A stretch of DNA of 46,738 bases, taken from assembly GCA_000226015.1 (NCBI GenBank), contig JH153292.1, positions 234,463 through 281,200 on the forward strand, written 5' to 3'. This document shows, in pieces, positions 35,001-46,738 of the stretch. The notes below the pieces were generated by a model. That model saw nothing but the letters and a program-made list of their open reading frames with translations. It searched no databases and was not told where the DNA came from. The position numbers were made by a program, and so were the translations under genes. How positions within the stretch are numbered: position 1 is the stretch's first letter; the number at the start of each line of letters is the position of its first letter. This DNA comes from Mnemiopsis leidyi (Eukaryota; Ctenophora; Tentaculata; Lobata; Bolinopsidae).

Positions 35001-36824
35001 AGATGTATACTGTATAGTGTATTGTATCCATAGTATACTTCAGTTGTATAGTCTACGTATTTCACCTTAATACACCTATAGTTATACCAGGCCCTAGCAT
35101 GTAGTCAACTCTTGAGCTCGATAACAGATAACTTATAATTACCGTCAACTCAGTGCCATTTTTAGAGTCAATTTTAACTGATAGTGATAAGTCTGAATTT
35201 ATATCCTATGGACTCATTTAAATCTAAACTTGTTCCTTATCATTGAATATGATACAAAACTTATCGATGTTTAAGTAAAAATAGCACTACTATTAACTCA
35301 ACACTACAATTGCCTGACTAAACTTTTGGTATACAGATACCCACACAACAGCTGTTCAGTGGTATTTATTGGAAATAGTCTGGTAATTGTGATATTAGTG
35401 AACCCTTATTTCCATTCTTCATAAAACACGTATTCCATTTCGTAGAGACCCCGGTTTTAACCCGACAGTCGATTTACGAACACTATCATGGACATAGCAG
35501 ATGATGGGACGCAACGTGTCCTGCGAACCTAGCCTTTAAATTGAGATTCTACTCCCACGGAACACGTTGAGCTGCTGACAAAGCGTGTTTCTAGAATATA
35601 GTAGTTATATACTCCATATTTCTAACCCGGTTAGCTCGGTACCAAGCATTGAGCAAATTATCTAAGAAGGTGGTCATTGGTCAAAAGTGAAAAGGATCAA
35701 GCATAAAATCCAAGTAGGAAATAAGATCTGGGCAATCAGTGACGAGATTCCAGCTATTATACCCGGAGACCTTCAAATAAACTTTATAATAAGTCGGCCA
35801 TACGTTTGGGTCTGAAATAAGATCTATCACCTTTGCATATCCTGGAAGTGCATGGGTGAGGAATCTAATTCATTAACCGTAGCCACAAGCACGTACTACC
35901 TATGTTTTGAACTAAGATTTGCCAAGTTTGCATTTATAACTTTGTATATCGTGACTGAATATTTCGTCAATAACAATCTTGCGTCATCTGCCCGACAGCT
36001 TTAATGTTTATTCAATTTCGAAACTTAACTTGAAGCAATCATCACAGCTTCACTTTCGTCTCGTCATATTGTCAGATAATAAATAGAAATCATTAGCAAG
36101 TCTCACGAGAGAGGCCAGTAGAACAACACTTTGTTGGTGTGCTGATAACGTCACTTCTTATCATCTGATAATTCTATATCGCATTATTACGGCCTATGTC
36201 AACACCTTCCCCTGGTCGCCCTAACTCGTGACAGTGCTAGCCGCTGTGAAGTTTCTATTCTATATTTTGCGGAGAATCAAATTTAGACCGGCATTCGTTA
36301 GAAAGGACATGTTAGAGAATGGCGTGGTTGGTGCAGAGTACTGAGGAAACAAACTGAAACAGTATGACATGTAAAGCAGTAGAACTTGGCCAGTGAGTAG
36401 TAACTCTGTGATATAACAGTTCACAACAGCCAACACAATGGCTATGGAACGCAGGTGCAATTCATCACGAACAATATAATTTTATTTCAATGGTTTTATT
36501 CAGAATATGAGATTAACTCCGATTTTCCCGCCTTTAGCTGGAGATGAAGCATGGGTTAACGAGTTACGAGATGACATCACAATCCCGAGGTCATGATGCC
36601 TTGTCTAATGGACTGTCTCCTAGGTAACCTTATCTCTTATCTGATAAGAACTTCGGAGACAATTTTGTACTATATATTCTATGAAAGGTTTATTGGACAA
36701 TCTAGTGGAACAAGATACAATCCAAAAATATTTTTGGTTTATTTTATATCCTCCAAATTTCATAGCAGAAAGACTCTAGATTACAAAGCAATTGCGTGTT
36801 TGAATAAGCAGATCTCCCTGCAGT

Positions 36825-39800
36825 ATGCGGCAGCTGCAGCCGATCTCACGAAAACGAGCCCGGTTAGACGGTAAACTGCTCCTGGAGGACAGAAACCACA
36901 ACTCTGTCTGCATGATAGCCATGAACGACTTCAGGAAGAGAAACCTGCTCTGCGACTTTGTCATACATGCAGGTCAGCTTACCTTGTCAGTGTGAAAAAG
37001 TGGAATATTAGTTTAACAATGGTAGTGAATTATAATACTTTCAACAACTACTACTAAATAAATAATTTGAGTGACAATGTCTAAGTAGCTGAGGATGAAG
37101 AAAATATTTCTACAATAATTTAGCCCGTTTCATTGCCTCCGCAAACGACACAATGAAAGTGTAACTGTCCAATGGTAGTGAATCATGATCAATGACGACA
37201 AGTCTTTAAAGGCTCAAATTTGTTCAGTTCTGAAGCCCAGAAAAGAAAATTGGACATCTTAACTTAATACATTTCAGGGGAAAGAGAAATATTTGCCCAC
37301 AAAATAATCCTCATCTCAACTTCACTATGTTTTGCTGGACTGCTTGACAGCGGAGGAAAGTTCTCTGAAGTCAACAAGTACAAGTGAGTTGAACTGTTCA
37401 CTTCAAATTGGAACTGTTGAGTAGGGACTGTGTCAGTAGTTGAGATTGAGCCAATAGATGGCGCAACTCGTCTGCACTTCCGATCTCTGAAATAAATAAA
37501 TTGTCACGATGCAGTATGCACTATACTAAGTTTAAGTATACTATTTTACCCAGAGTGGATTTAGACGGTGACGTGGTAGAAAACCTGATAGATTTCACCT
37601 ACACTGGGACTATTGAGCTGACTCTAGTTGAAGTACAAGCCATGTTGGTAGCTGCTCACCAACTCAAGTTTATCACCGTCATTCGAGTAAGTTGAGTTGA
37701 ACAAAGACATTGGTCCAGAGAAGGAATGTCCATGTACAACATTACGCCACGCAAACTCCACAAAAGTTTTGGTTTATCAATATCTGCAGATGACCAATAT
37801 AGACCTCAAAATAACTTTCGGGCTAAATTTCACACTAATTTGTCGCACTGCGATCTATTTCTATATTCCAACTCAGTTTTCACTCATCACACCTCCCCCT
37901 GCAGGCCTGCATAGATTTCCTGAAGAGACACATGTCGGCCATGACCTGCATTTCACTACGACAGTTCAGCAAAACCATTCAGTGCGACGAACTGAAACTG
38001 TCGGCAGACGTGTACATCTTACAGCACTTCAGGGAGGTTTCCAATACTGATGATTTCTGCAAACTCGCTTACAGTCAGGTTTGTAGCTTCGTTGAATAAT
38101 CTATTGAGAACATATTTTTCGATTTATCATAGGAAAAGGATCATAGGATCAAAGAAAATACTAAATTAAGATTTACACACTGCAAGTATGGCCGTGGATT
38201 TCAACACCGCTTCAATATTCTTATTCCTCAACTATCCCAATTCTCATCGCAACTATTTCATCGCTTGAACAAGTCAACTATCGTTTAAAATGATCTGTTA
38301 CTTGTAAGTATGATCGCCGTGCCCGCAGGTGTGGGAGCTGATAAGCAGTGATAACCTACAAGCAGAGAGTGAGGATCTGGTCTTTGAGGCGGTTATGACC
38401 TGGGTAAAGTACGACGTGCAGAACAGGCGGTCCTACTTACAGTCCCTGTTTTCAGCCATCAGACTACCTCTCATCCCCATTAGATACTTGTTGCAGAAAG
38501 TAAGTTGTTTTGTTACTTCGGGCTAATAATAATGTAGCTATAGATAAATTCTAAGATAACCTAAGCCTCTCAAGTTTGCATAATTTATGTTCGTAAAATT
38601 GTCTTTAAAGTAATTCTATCGCATCGATTAAGCTGGATAAAATTATTAAGAGGAGGACTGGAGGATTATTTTACTTCATCCGTCTATCTCACCTTCTTAG
38701 CTTGAGACTGCTGATAACAGTTATGGTACAGGCAAAGAGATTAGAGGGACAATTAACTCTTAAATTACCGGTTATCATACGGGCGATAAGGAATCGTCGG
38801 TTTCAATGATGTTTAGATGAACAGATTTTCTTGGGTCCTTATCTTCGCAAATCCATTATCACCAAAGAGAACTTAATGCGGTATCGGCTTAATTTTACGA
38901 CGAGAAAATCGTTGGATTGGTCGTAATAAATCATGTTAATCTACGTTGGCACTTCCCCAGCATCCTTTAATGATCAATTAGTGAGTTTAGAGTTTAGCCT
39001 AGGTTAATGAGTTTATGGGGAGAAACAAACATCAATAAAAACCTAAATATTTCTTATCAGAAGGGGTCTGGTTTTAAGTATGAAGTTATGTCTTTTGGAA
39101 AGTTAATTCCTCGCACCCACGCGCCTTGAAGCTCGATAATATTAATAAAATTATTCAATCAGCCTATCAGTGTTACACATTGATTTGCAGCTCTCTATCC
39201 AGCTGTTTATAACCAAGTAGCAACCATACAAGGAGGATTATGATGATTGAACACATGCTTTCAGTGAATTCTTTGCTAGTGAGTTAATGGAGCGATTGAG
39301 CCCAATCTGTTCATTATCACGCTCGAAAAACCGCCATTCTGTAGCCAGGTCCTAGAATTCTACCTCACAAGTTAAAAACTTAAGTCAGCCGTGCTATCAG
39401 TATCTGCACGGTATCCGAGACAGCTCAAATTCCAAAACAGCGAAGCGAAATTTTTGATAAAGACCATGCTGTGCCATACATGTTTCTGACGCAAATAAAA
39501 TTTCTAGACAAGATTAGATAAGGTTAATATATCGCCCGTCAAAATTGTCTACATTGAGCCAATGGAAGCAAAAGGTGTGCAGAAATACCGGAATCTGCTT
39601 GTCAAGCATTGCTTTACTTACAAAAATAGGACCCACGTCTTGTTTCTGGCACTGTGGCGAGGTGTGACAAGTGACAACAGGACGTCGCGTCGCTTTAAGT
39701 TTATCTAATTGCTTATCTAAAACGTGCGATAACACCGGAAGAAGTAAGGTGAACTCTAGATATCTGTCTGACATGAGCCCTCACGTTGTTAGCCCCATCT

Positions 39801-41870
39801 CAGTACCAATAACAGGGAGGAAACATTATGACGTGGGTGCTGGGAGAGTTATCAAACAGTCGTATCTCGCAGGTGGAGACTGAAGAGCTTATCACGAGTG
39901 ACGTGAACTGTAATTCCCTGCTGCACAAAGCTAAGAACTATCATCTACTACCAGGTAAGCAGGGGACTGAGCTAGGTTTCCGGAGTGGTAATCATGGCTG
40001 CTTACGAACTACGCTATCAAATTGAAACAAATAACGTAATTTCTACCGTACACGATTTCCACAATTGATTCCACAACCCTGCAGATAACAGAGGTCAGTT
40101 TGTTATCCCTGGACCTTTACAGAATCCAGGAAGGTCAAGGTTGGTCAGCAATGTCTTGTACGCTGTAGGCGGTGAGGAACTTAACGGAGCTCGCCTCAGA
40201 AGTGTAAGTTCAAGCCAAAAAACTCTCTTCTCTTTTAAACCATTTCGTGCGTTATTATATTAAAGGGCGTGAGATAAAAAGAAATTGCAATCCAAACTTT
40301 GAAAAATCGTAGGACTAAATAGATTTAATCCAACTTTAACCGGACAGGTGGAATGCTACTCTACAGAGACAAAAGAGTGGATCCCGGTAGCGAACCTGAA
40401 CACGGAGCGGAGTGGGGCGGCAGTAGCCTTCCTGCAGGGCTATCTTTACGCTTGTGGAGGTCAGACTTAGTTCTAACGTTGTGTGTGGAAAGTCGATATA
40501 GGTCAATTTAACATAGGTTAATTTCTTTCACGGGTATTGTCATTCCTAGATAATTCAGAGTCAAAATTTCTGTAAGATAAACCAGGAAATATACAGAACT
40601 TCGAATCAACTGAATAAAAGAAAAGGAAGATGTAATGTGATTCATGGAGCTAATCGTCGAATTCAACAGGTTTTGAGCAGTCCAGCGCCCTAAGCAGCGT
40701 GGAAAGGTACGACATTTACAACAACCGCTGGAGCTACCTCCCACCCATGATCAAGGAGAGATCATGTGCTGGTGCTACTGTCCTCGACAACTGCCTGTAA
40801 GTCTATTGCAAGTATTTTCATTATGTTTAGTGTTTTAAAAATTACCATAAATTATATCTATTACGATATCCTATGATCTATATCCCTAAACTTTCCTAAA
40901 GATACATTATAACTAACCTCCCTTTCTAACTCCACAGATATGTAGCCGGAGGAAACTCTAGTTCGACCACACTGAACTCAGTGGAGAGGTTTGACCCACG
41001 AGACAATGGTTGGAGTGCTGTGGGGAACATGCAGTTCCCAAGAAATGGAGTCACTGTCTGTCAGTGTAAAAACATGGTGTACGCTATAGGGGGTCACGAT
41101 GGTCACCAGGAACTTAAGTGTGTCGAGAGGTACATATTGAAATAGTTCGATTTTAGCAATAGCTTGCCCCGATCTATCAGGAGCTTGAATTTAAGTGGGA
41201 ATTTCTATCAATAACATTTACGTAAATATTTGGTGACCAGAATTTGATCTTGAAACAGGGGTTGCCAAAATGAAACGCCACAACAAACAAGGATTGCCAA
41301 AATGACAGGATGCTTTAGACAAAGATTGTCCAAAAGACTTATCTTGCTATCAATCCTCCTACAGGTACAACATCAGAATGAACAAATGGGAGAGTGTATG
41401 CTCCATGCACTCCCACCGCTCCTACGCAGTGGCTGGAGTGGTGGGCGGGGAGATAATTGTAGTTGGCGGTTATAACGGCTCGATAAACTTAGCCACTGTG
41501 GAGAAGTACAACCCAGTTAACGACAGTTGGTCCATGTTGTCCATGTTGGGCAGTCCTCGGAGGTGAGGGCAGATATTGCAGACTTCTCAGATTGAATTCA
41601 TCTTTTTCTACTTAATTTCGGAAATCGCTTCTTTTACCTAATTTGCAATACTTTCAACTTCATTGAGATGACTCTAATTTCCTGATTTTCAGCTATGCGG
41701 GGTGTGGAGTTGTTGACGACAATTTGTTCGTGGTAGGAGGTTGTGACGTCACACAATGTCTTAACACAGTCGAGATGTACGATTCTGCCTCTAACAAGTG
41801 GAGTCCATCAGAACGGATAAACGTACCCCGGGCATGTTGTGGCGTTTCTGGACTTTACTTCAGCTCATGA
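36825..41870 (+). CDS. BTB-BACK-Kelch (KLHL family) protein, 12 exons, complete
   Basis: Substrate adaptor type for CUL3 ubiquitin ligase. Exons: 36825-36972, 37278-37383, 37554-37686, 37905-38078, 38329-38499, 39873-39954, 40085-40203, 40348-40459, 40670-40796, 40938-41129, 41365-41562, 41693-41870. All have GT/AG borders with consistent phases, giving 1740 nt and 579 residues, a normal KLHL length. BTB (about 30-130): RNLLCDFVIHAG, IFAHKIILISTS, IDFTYTGTIEL. BACK (about 130-265): ACIDFLKRHMSA, LKLSADVYILQHFREV, VFEAVMTWVKYD, IRLPLIPIRYLL. Six Kelch blades (about 290-579): LYAVGGEE, LYACGGFE, LYVAGGNS, VYAIGGHD, IIVVGGYN, LFVVGGCD, each followed by the VE+Y/F and W positions. The start is the first ATG after an in-frame TGA at 36801. 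An AATAAA at 42238-42243 is the likely poly(A) signal. I cannot name the specific KLHL orthologue. Confidence 0.93.
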
Positions 41871-43349
41871 GGGACGGATTGAGTTTAGCTCCTCGTGAAA
41901 TCGGGAAATTTAAGTTTGTGATGATAACTCGTTTGAGAAGTGGTCTGACTAAACTGATTCAGAGTCAACATTCGACGGGCCAACAAGACGATTTAATCGA
42001 GGCGAAAGAATAACTCTATAATGGTTTATTACGAAAAATTCGACCATGATTGCAGAGTGACTGGTAACAATTTTGAAATTAGACCAGAAAGAAAATAACG
42101 CGCGACAGCCAACATAATAATGTTAAATTGTCATCAACTTGATTATTAAGTAGATTGTTTTCTAGAGACTTACAAGTTAGACGTAGGCCTAGGGTTGTGT
42201 TATTGACTTTTGCAGATGATTTTTTAGATGATTCGTGAATAAATTTTGAACTTAGAGTGCTTCAACTCATTTTTAATGATAGCGATAGAATGTGATATGA
42301 CGTTTTTCAGTTTTAAGTAGATAGGCAAATTCAATTAATAATCCAGCGATTGTTCTTATCATTAGATTTAGACATGTCTTATATTTATCAAATTGATAAA
42401 TAGACATGTAGTGTTACTCAGTAACGATTTTGATGTTCATTATTTCGAATTTTACTGAGTTAGCTGAATGGAATGAAAATTGGCAATATTAGCAGTATCG
42501 GTTAACTTCTTTGAATTTCACACCACAGATTACTCATTACGTGTCAAAGTTGTATTGTTATTTGCTAGGTTCAAGAGCACATTGTGCTACTGTAGTTGTA
42601 TATGTACTAGGCGAATAATATTAATGTGAAGAACCTATCTTTTGATTAGAAAAAGAACTGCAAGTGTAGTTACGTACATCTTTTAACAAGGAATACACAA
42701 TGTGAAAAAATGTATGTAACTACACTTGCAGTCCTTTTTCTTATCAAAATTACAAAGAAATCCTTCTTCTTTACACCAAGAACCTATCAAAGCTCATGTA
42801 TCTTAGTTAATCCTATATTATCATGAAATTTGAAAAAACATGCTTTGCAATATTGGTATGACCACATTATTTGTGTAGCTATTAACTATCAACGTTCAAA
42901 GAATCTGATAGTTTATCATTCATTGGGCTCTGATTGCAAGGTTTATTAAATTTTATTGATTTTTCAGGTTACTCATTTTAGAATATTCGTTTTACTGATT
43001 CAGATTGCAAAAGCTGCACCGAAGGAAGGTCTTAGGTTTACTGCAATGCACAGCGTATGTATCTTGCGTACGATTAAGTAAGTTCGAAATTTAACAATTA
43101 TCCGATAATTCTGTTAAAACGATTGAGTATCCCACCTATTTATTGATGGTGGGTAATTCTTGGCCTAACGAGGCGCCGTAAGGTTCAGCCTGCTCCAAAA
43201 TTGAAGCTCCATTTCTTTGTCTAGCTGACGGAACTCTTGGGACGAACATTTGAGGCATCACATTGCAATTTTCTTGTAAAACATCATCTTCGTCGAGCAG
43301 GGAATGGGAGCTGAAATGGATTGTTGGTAATGAGATTAAACAAAAAAAG
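41871..43349. other. KLHL 3' UTR and intergenic region
   Basis: The KLHL 3' UTR probably ends shortly after AATAAA (42238-42243). Beyond that the only structured element is a hairpin at 42640-42749. I saw no coding sequence on either strand. Confidence 0.6.
42640..42749. repeat. Hairpin with 40-bp arms and a 30-bp loop
   Basis: The left arm (42640-42679) and right arm (42710-42749) are reverse complements with three mismatches. The arm core is ACTGCAAGTGTAGTTAC. An 11-bp direct repeat, AAGAACCTATC, flanks the region at 42629-42639 and 42778-42788, as an insertion would leave. It may be a small foldback element or a microRNA-like hairpin locus. Confidence 0.8.
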
Positions 43350-43421
43350 TGGAGATGCGGGGTCTCGAACCCCGGACCTTGCGCATGCAAAGCGCACGCT
43401 CTACCGCTGAGCTACATCCCC
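43350..43421 (-). tRNA. tRNA-Ala(TGC): tRNA-Ala (anticodon TGC)
   Basis: The 72-nt minus-strand cloverleaf starts GGGGATGTAGCTCAG and has the A box TAGCTCAGCGGTAGAGC. Its anticodon stem TGCGC/GCGCA encloses loop TTTGCAT (anticodon TGC), the T arm is GGGGTTCGAACCCC, and the acceptor end is CATCTCC with discriminator A. No intron is present. A T7 run (plus-strand A-run 43343-43349) follows as a Pol III terminator. Confidence 0.97.
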
Positions 43422-43674
43422 AGATAAACTTTTCAACAAATTAATGAGGTGAAAATGAAAAAACTTGTTGTGAGAGGTTTGGATAAGGTGAAATCATTGT
43501 CTAATCCTGCCGTTGATGTCACGGCATGACGTCAAGTCGTTTAAAACTGATAATTCGTCCAGGTTGCAATTTGGAACTTGACTAAGCGATTTTATACTAA
43601 TTGCAATGAATAGAACTAAAAAAGCTATTAGCTAAATTAGTGGAGATTCTTAAATATTTGAGTTTGAGTAAAAG

Positions 43675-43746
43675 TGGAGATGCGGGGTCTCGAACCCCGG
43701 ACCTTGCGCATGCAAAGCGCACGCTCTACCGCTGAGCTACATCCCC
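43675..43746 (-). tRNA. tRNA-Ala(TGC): tRNA-Ala (anticodon TGC), second identical copy
   Basis: Identical over all 72 nt to the copy at 43350-43421, same strand, 325 bp apart. Transcription would end in TTTT just after the gene (plus-strand AAAA at about 43670-43673). Identity stops within a few bases of the mature ends, so the flanks have diverged or differ in origin. Confidence 0.97.
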
Positions 43747-45841
43747 AGATATCATCAAACAAAGTACAAGGTATTTATTCATATAGTAAATGCCACCTAG
43801 GACAGAGAGAACAATAGTGTCACTGTCACACGGGAATCCTTTCACTCTTAAGACTAATTACTATTGAGTGGCAACATATCTAAGTTGTTGAACTAAGACT
43901 ATGCTTACTGTTTGGGTCTGGAAATAAGCACAAGAACTAAATACCTAAATATTTCAAGTTGTAAACAAAGCAGACCTGCTATGTAACTGAGCTGGACGTT
44001 CCCAATGTACTATGTGGTGGGCAGACACGTCTTTACTGTCAAAATAGTTGATCAGCAGCCTTTTTGACATTCCTTTAGCTGAAATCATCGCAGTTAGTCA
44101 AATAAGCGTCCTCAAAATGCAGTTTAGGATGCCCTTAATTTCCCAAGATATGAAAAATGAAGCTGCAATTCGCTTAAGCCACACATAAATACTTTGACTC
44201 ACTATTTACAAGAACTAAACAATTTCTGGAGGTTTTTGAAATTGAAAAGTATTCATTGATAACAGAATTACTGAAATAATGATTAAGAATCCCTCAAAAT
44301 TTGTCATTTAATTCAGAGCGGCTTACATTTTAGCTGTATACAGCGTGTAGTGTCACATCGTGCGCTGAGTTTCTGTCAAGGTGAATGCTTGAAAACTCAA
44401 CATAAATACGAGCGCGCGTCTCGTCAGAATCTGGCGAAGACCCTTTTTGGCTGACCGATTTAAACGAAACGGCAGGACAAGGTATCTCAGAGCAACCAAC
44501 CGAGAAAAGACCCCCGAAAACCTCAATTTAAACCGGAAAGAGATAGAGACATGAAAGTTTTAGGTATTGTAGCTCTGTAGATATTGTAGCTCTGTGGCTT
44601 AGGCTATGTCAAAATTCGATCCGACCCCTCAAAGGCCCTTTTAGGGCCCTAAAAGGCCCAAATAGTCTACAAATTGGAGTCCAAACGAAAAGAGATGGAG
44701 ACATGAGAATTTCAGGTATTGTAAATCGCATAAGATTCTGTGGCTTAGGATATGTTAAAATTCGATCTGAGGGCCTTTCAGCCCAAGAAATGAAAATGAA
44801 ATTTTCAACTTAGGCCTAGAAGAAAAGTAAGACCGGTATGTCGTGTCAATGTAAAATTTGACGACGAATCCAAATTTGATAGTTTCGCAGCCGTAAAATT
44901 ATCACTGACCCCTAAAGTGAACAATGAGATTCATCTATACTATGAGACTCAATAATACTTCACAGTTCACGACTACACCAGACTAAACATTTTCGTTACG
45001 GCGATACAGACACGTTCCACTGAATAGCGACACATAGAATGTCGATAGAGAGCGTATTTCAAGTGTAGGTAGAGAGTACAATACATTGGCTTATCAGTAA
45101 GCAAATACCTGCAATACCAATAAAAACTCACCTATTTCACGCATTTTCCTTATGTTTTTAGAAAATCCCGATATACTGACGCAAGACACTTTGTAACCAT
45201 TCAGTACTATTTCATAATACGGGAATCCTGAAAACTATTGGTTATCCCTGGGGAAAACATATCCTGTAAATATAAACTGATAACAGATAAACGTAACAGT
45301 AAACAACCGACGCTTAACTAAGAATTGTAGATACTTACATAAACTATCAATCCTTTGGAGTTTGGTGACATTTTTATTAAAATCTTTTAAAATCGGTCAA
45401 ATACATACAACTTAAACAATGATTGTACAAGACTAAAACCCATCTAGCAACCACCTCTTGCCAAACATATTTTAAGTTAAAAAAACAAATTCCCTGCATG
45501 TTATAGATGTATGTAATATATATATTCAAAGGATTTGAGGGTCTCAAAAACACAGATGTGAGTGTTTAAAACACTCATGTACGAGATTGGGCCCTAAAAT
45601 GGAAATCGCAACAAATATAAGATGGAAATAGTTTAAGACTGATCTTATAATTTTTAAAAAATCATGTAAATAGTATTAATAGTAAAGATCATGAGTGTGA
45701 GTGAGCCTGTGTTGTTTGATTGATCTGTAGACAGTTAGTGTAACATGCATTAGGAATAAATATTTGTGCTTTTGTACTCTAAATTTATGTAGCGGGGTCT
45801 GCTGCCCTAAAAAGTATCTCTTGCCAAAGGTGATAAGATAA
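43747..45841. other. Intergenic repeat-bearing region
   Basis: No gene recognised on either strand. It includes a diverged direct duplication at about 44535-44780. I looked for further minus-strand exons of the gene at the window end here and found none I could support. Confidence 0.5.
44535..44785. repeat. Diverged 151-bp direct duplication with GGGCC palindromes
   Basis: A segment beginning GAAAGAGATAGAGACATGA (44535) and containing GGTATTGTA, CTGTGGCTTAGG and AAAATTCGATC recurs about 151 bp later in the same order with substitutions. Between the copies, AAAGGCCCTTTTAGGGCCC followed by TAAAAGGCCC forms short nested palindromes. Confidence 0.75.
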
Positions 45842-45951
45842 AATACTGGATGACTATGTTACACTGCTCGGTCCAGTTGAAGGTGGAGGCCACCATTAAT
45901 CCAAGATCTTTTTCCCTTTCTACGTGAAAAACAGTTCCATAAGCGAAAATG
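45842..45951 (-). mobile_element. Short LINE reverse-transcriptase scrap
   Basis: The minus-strand translation reads VEREKDLGLMVASTFNWTEQ, matching the KDLG.....FNW.EQC stretch near the end of the reverse-transcriptase region of many non-LTR retrotransposons. Only about 36 codons remain, with unrelated sequence on both sides. Confidence 0.55.
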
Positions 45952-46165
45952 TTTTCCCGTATTTTGCCATTCAGGCCTGAAGGGCCGAAATGGCAAGAGC
46001 CAAGATTGTTTCGATTGTTTCAATCGCCAACCCTTGTTTTGTACTTTTTCTGCATTTTATTATGACGAATTAGCGACAGCATGATACGAAAAATTCAGCG
46101 GACGCCTGCCACAGTAAAAGCGGCCGCAATTCTAGTTAAAATATAAGCACTCCAAATTCACTGAC

Positions 46166-46738
46166 CAGTGCTGGATCTCTCATGAAGTCTGAAGTACAAA
46201 TTGTGTAGTTTCCCACGGTGAATTTGAACATCACCAACGTAGTACTGATAGATTCCCGCGTCTACGTTTACTCGATATGATCTCGTCTGAAATAGGAAAA
46301 TTTCTAGGAAAATCCGAGAGAGCTCTAAAAGTCCTAAAAAAGTGTAAAATCGTCGATATAAGATTCAATATAAGTTAATGTTTGCTGTGTTTCTTAATGT
46401 CATTATATCAGATTATCGTTATCTAATTAATTAGCAGGGAGAGGGACATTGGACAAGACAATCTTGCAAAAGTCAGAACTTCGGGTAAAAACCTATTCAA
46501 GTCTAGGATGCAACAACTCTATTTTACTTAGCATTGGGATATAACAATACCTTAAAAGTCTGAGTAGCTCTGTAGAAGAAATAGAGAACGAGCGCTACAG
46601 GAAAAATGATTCCCTGGCCCAGTGAGAGAGAGGTAAGGAGAGCAACATTAATCCATATTGTAGTTATCAGAGTCGATATCACAAACACAACACCTGCAAG
46701 TAGTTATCAGTGTCGATATTACAAACACAACACCTGCA
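46166..46738 (-). CDS. Partial two-pass membrane protein, possibly TMEM249-like (two exons)
   Basis: The gene runs leftward from beyond the window end. The exon at 46693-46551 (phase 1 in, phase 0 out, donor AAG|GTATTG) encodes a two-helix hydrophobic hairpin: VVFVISTLITTIWINVALL, a short turn, then IIFPVALVLYFFYRATQTFK. The next exon, 46286-46166 (acceptor TTTCAG, donor G|GTCAGT, phase 1 out), encodes YRVNVDAGIYQYYVGDVQIH then RGKLHNLYFRLHERSST. A TM hairpin followed by a YxYY...RGxLHNxYxRL segment resembles my memory of TMEM249 (a CatSper-associated subunit), but I could not check this. The C-terminal exons were not found at lower coordinates. The 5' exons lie outside the window. Confidence 0.5.
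46651..46738 (-). repeat. 40-bp duplicated 3' splice site at the window end
   Basis: On the minus strand TTGCAGGTGTTGTGTTTGT and the following 20 bases occur twice, 40 bp apart (acceptors ending at 46734 and 46694), with a few substitutions. The second copy leads into the membrane-protein exon. Confidence 0.85.

Larger units (their letters stand above)
32398..36824. other. Intergenic region between the homeobox and KLHL genes
   Basis: No recognisable protein family in any frame. It contains the homeobox 3' flank, a GATA-site triplet (33647-33671), a GC-richer stretch with five CCAAT boxes (34180-34329), the 41-bp minisatellite (34519-35000) and the KLHL upstream region. A hydrophobic 66-residue frame on the minus strand (36460-36260) has no other support. 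Confidence 0.6.

Noticed and set aside
36260..36460. 66-residue hydrophobic minus-strand frame resembling a signal peptide protein
   Set aside because: Short and AT-rich, with no cleavage context, no splice partners and no family match.

Overview
This is nuclear DNA from an animal. It is AT-rich and has spliced genes with clean GT/AG introns, a homeobox gene, a BTB-Kelch gene, a seven-transmembrane receptor, Pol III tRNA-Ala genes, and copia, LINE, SINE and foldback repeats. The retroelement style, short introns and divergent receptor fit an early-branching metazoan, perhaps a cnidarian or hydrozoan. That placement is an inference, not proven here.

Layout. 1-1250: a truncated copia reverse-transcriptase piece joined to the 3' end of a LINE that contains a 99-bp triplication. 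1692-30500 (+): one very long gene that I assembled exon by exon as radial spoke head 10 homolog B (RSPH10B). It has 20 exons with all splice phases matching, about 797 residues. Exons 1-7 (MORN repeats) lie within 2 kb. Introns 7 (6.4 kb) and 8 (10.4 kb) are huge and repeat-filled. Exons 9-20 run from 20.6 to 30.5 kb. Intron 7 holds a complete two-exon GPCR gene on the opposite strand (4590-5860) and a 678-bp palindromic element. 31390-32397 (+): an intronless homeobox gene with a TATA box. 32.4-36.8 kb: non-coding, with a GATA-site triplet, an array of five CCAAT boxes and a 41-bp minisatellite. 36825-41870 (+): a complete 12-exon BTB-BACK-Kelch (KLHL) gene, 579 residues. 42640-42749: a strong hairpin. 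43350-43746 (-): two identical tRNA-Ala(TGC) genes. 44.5-46 kb: repeats and a LINE scrap. 46166 to the window end (-): two exons of a small membrane protein that may be TMEM249-like.

How the genes relate. RSPH10B is a motile-cilium radial spoke component and KLHL proteins are CUL3 adaptors. I see no operon-like logic linking them.

The most unusual signal is that 3' splice-site regions are tandemly duplicated. RSPH10B exon 8 has four 40-bp copies of its acceptor plus exon start, of which only the last is in frame. Exon 9 has a duplicated upstream tract. The last exon in the window has two 40-bp acceptor copies. A GT-rich minisatellite also begins directly at an RSPH10B 5' splice site.
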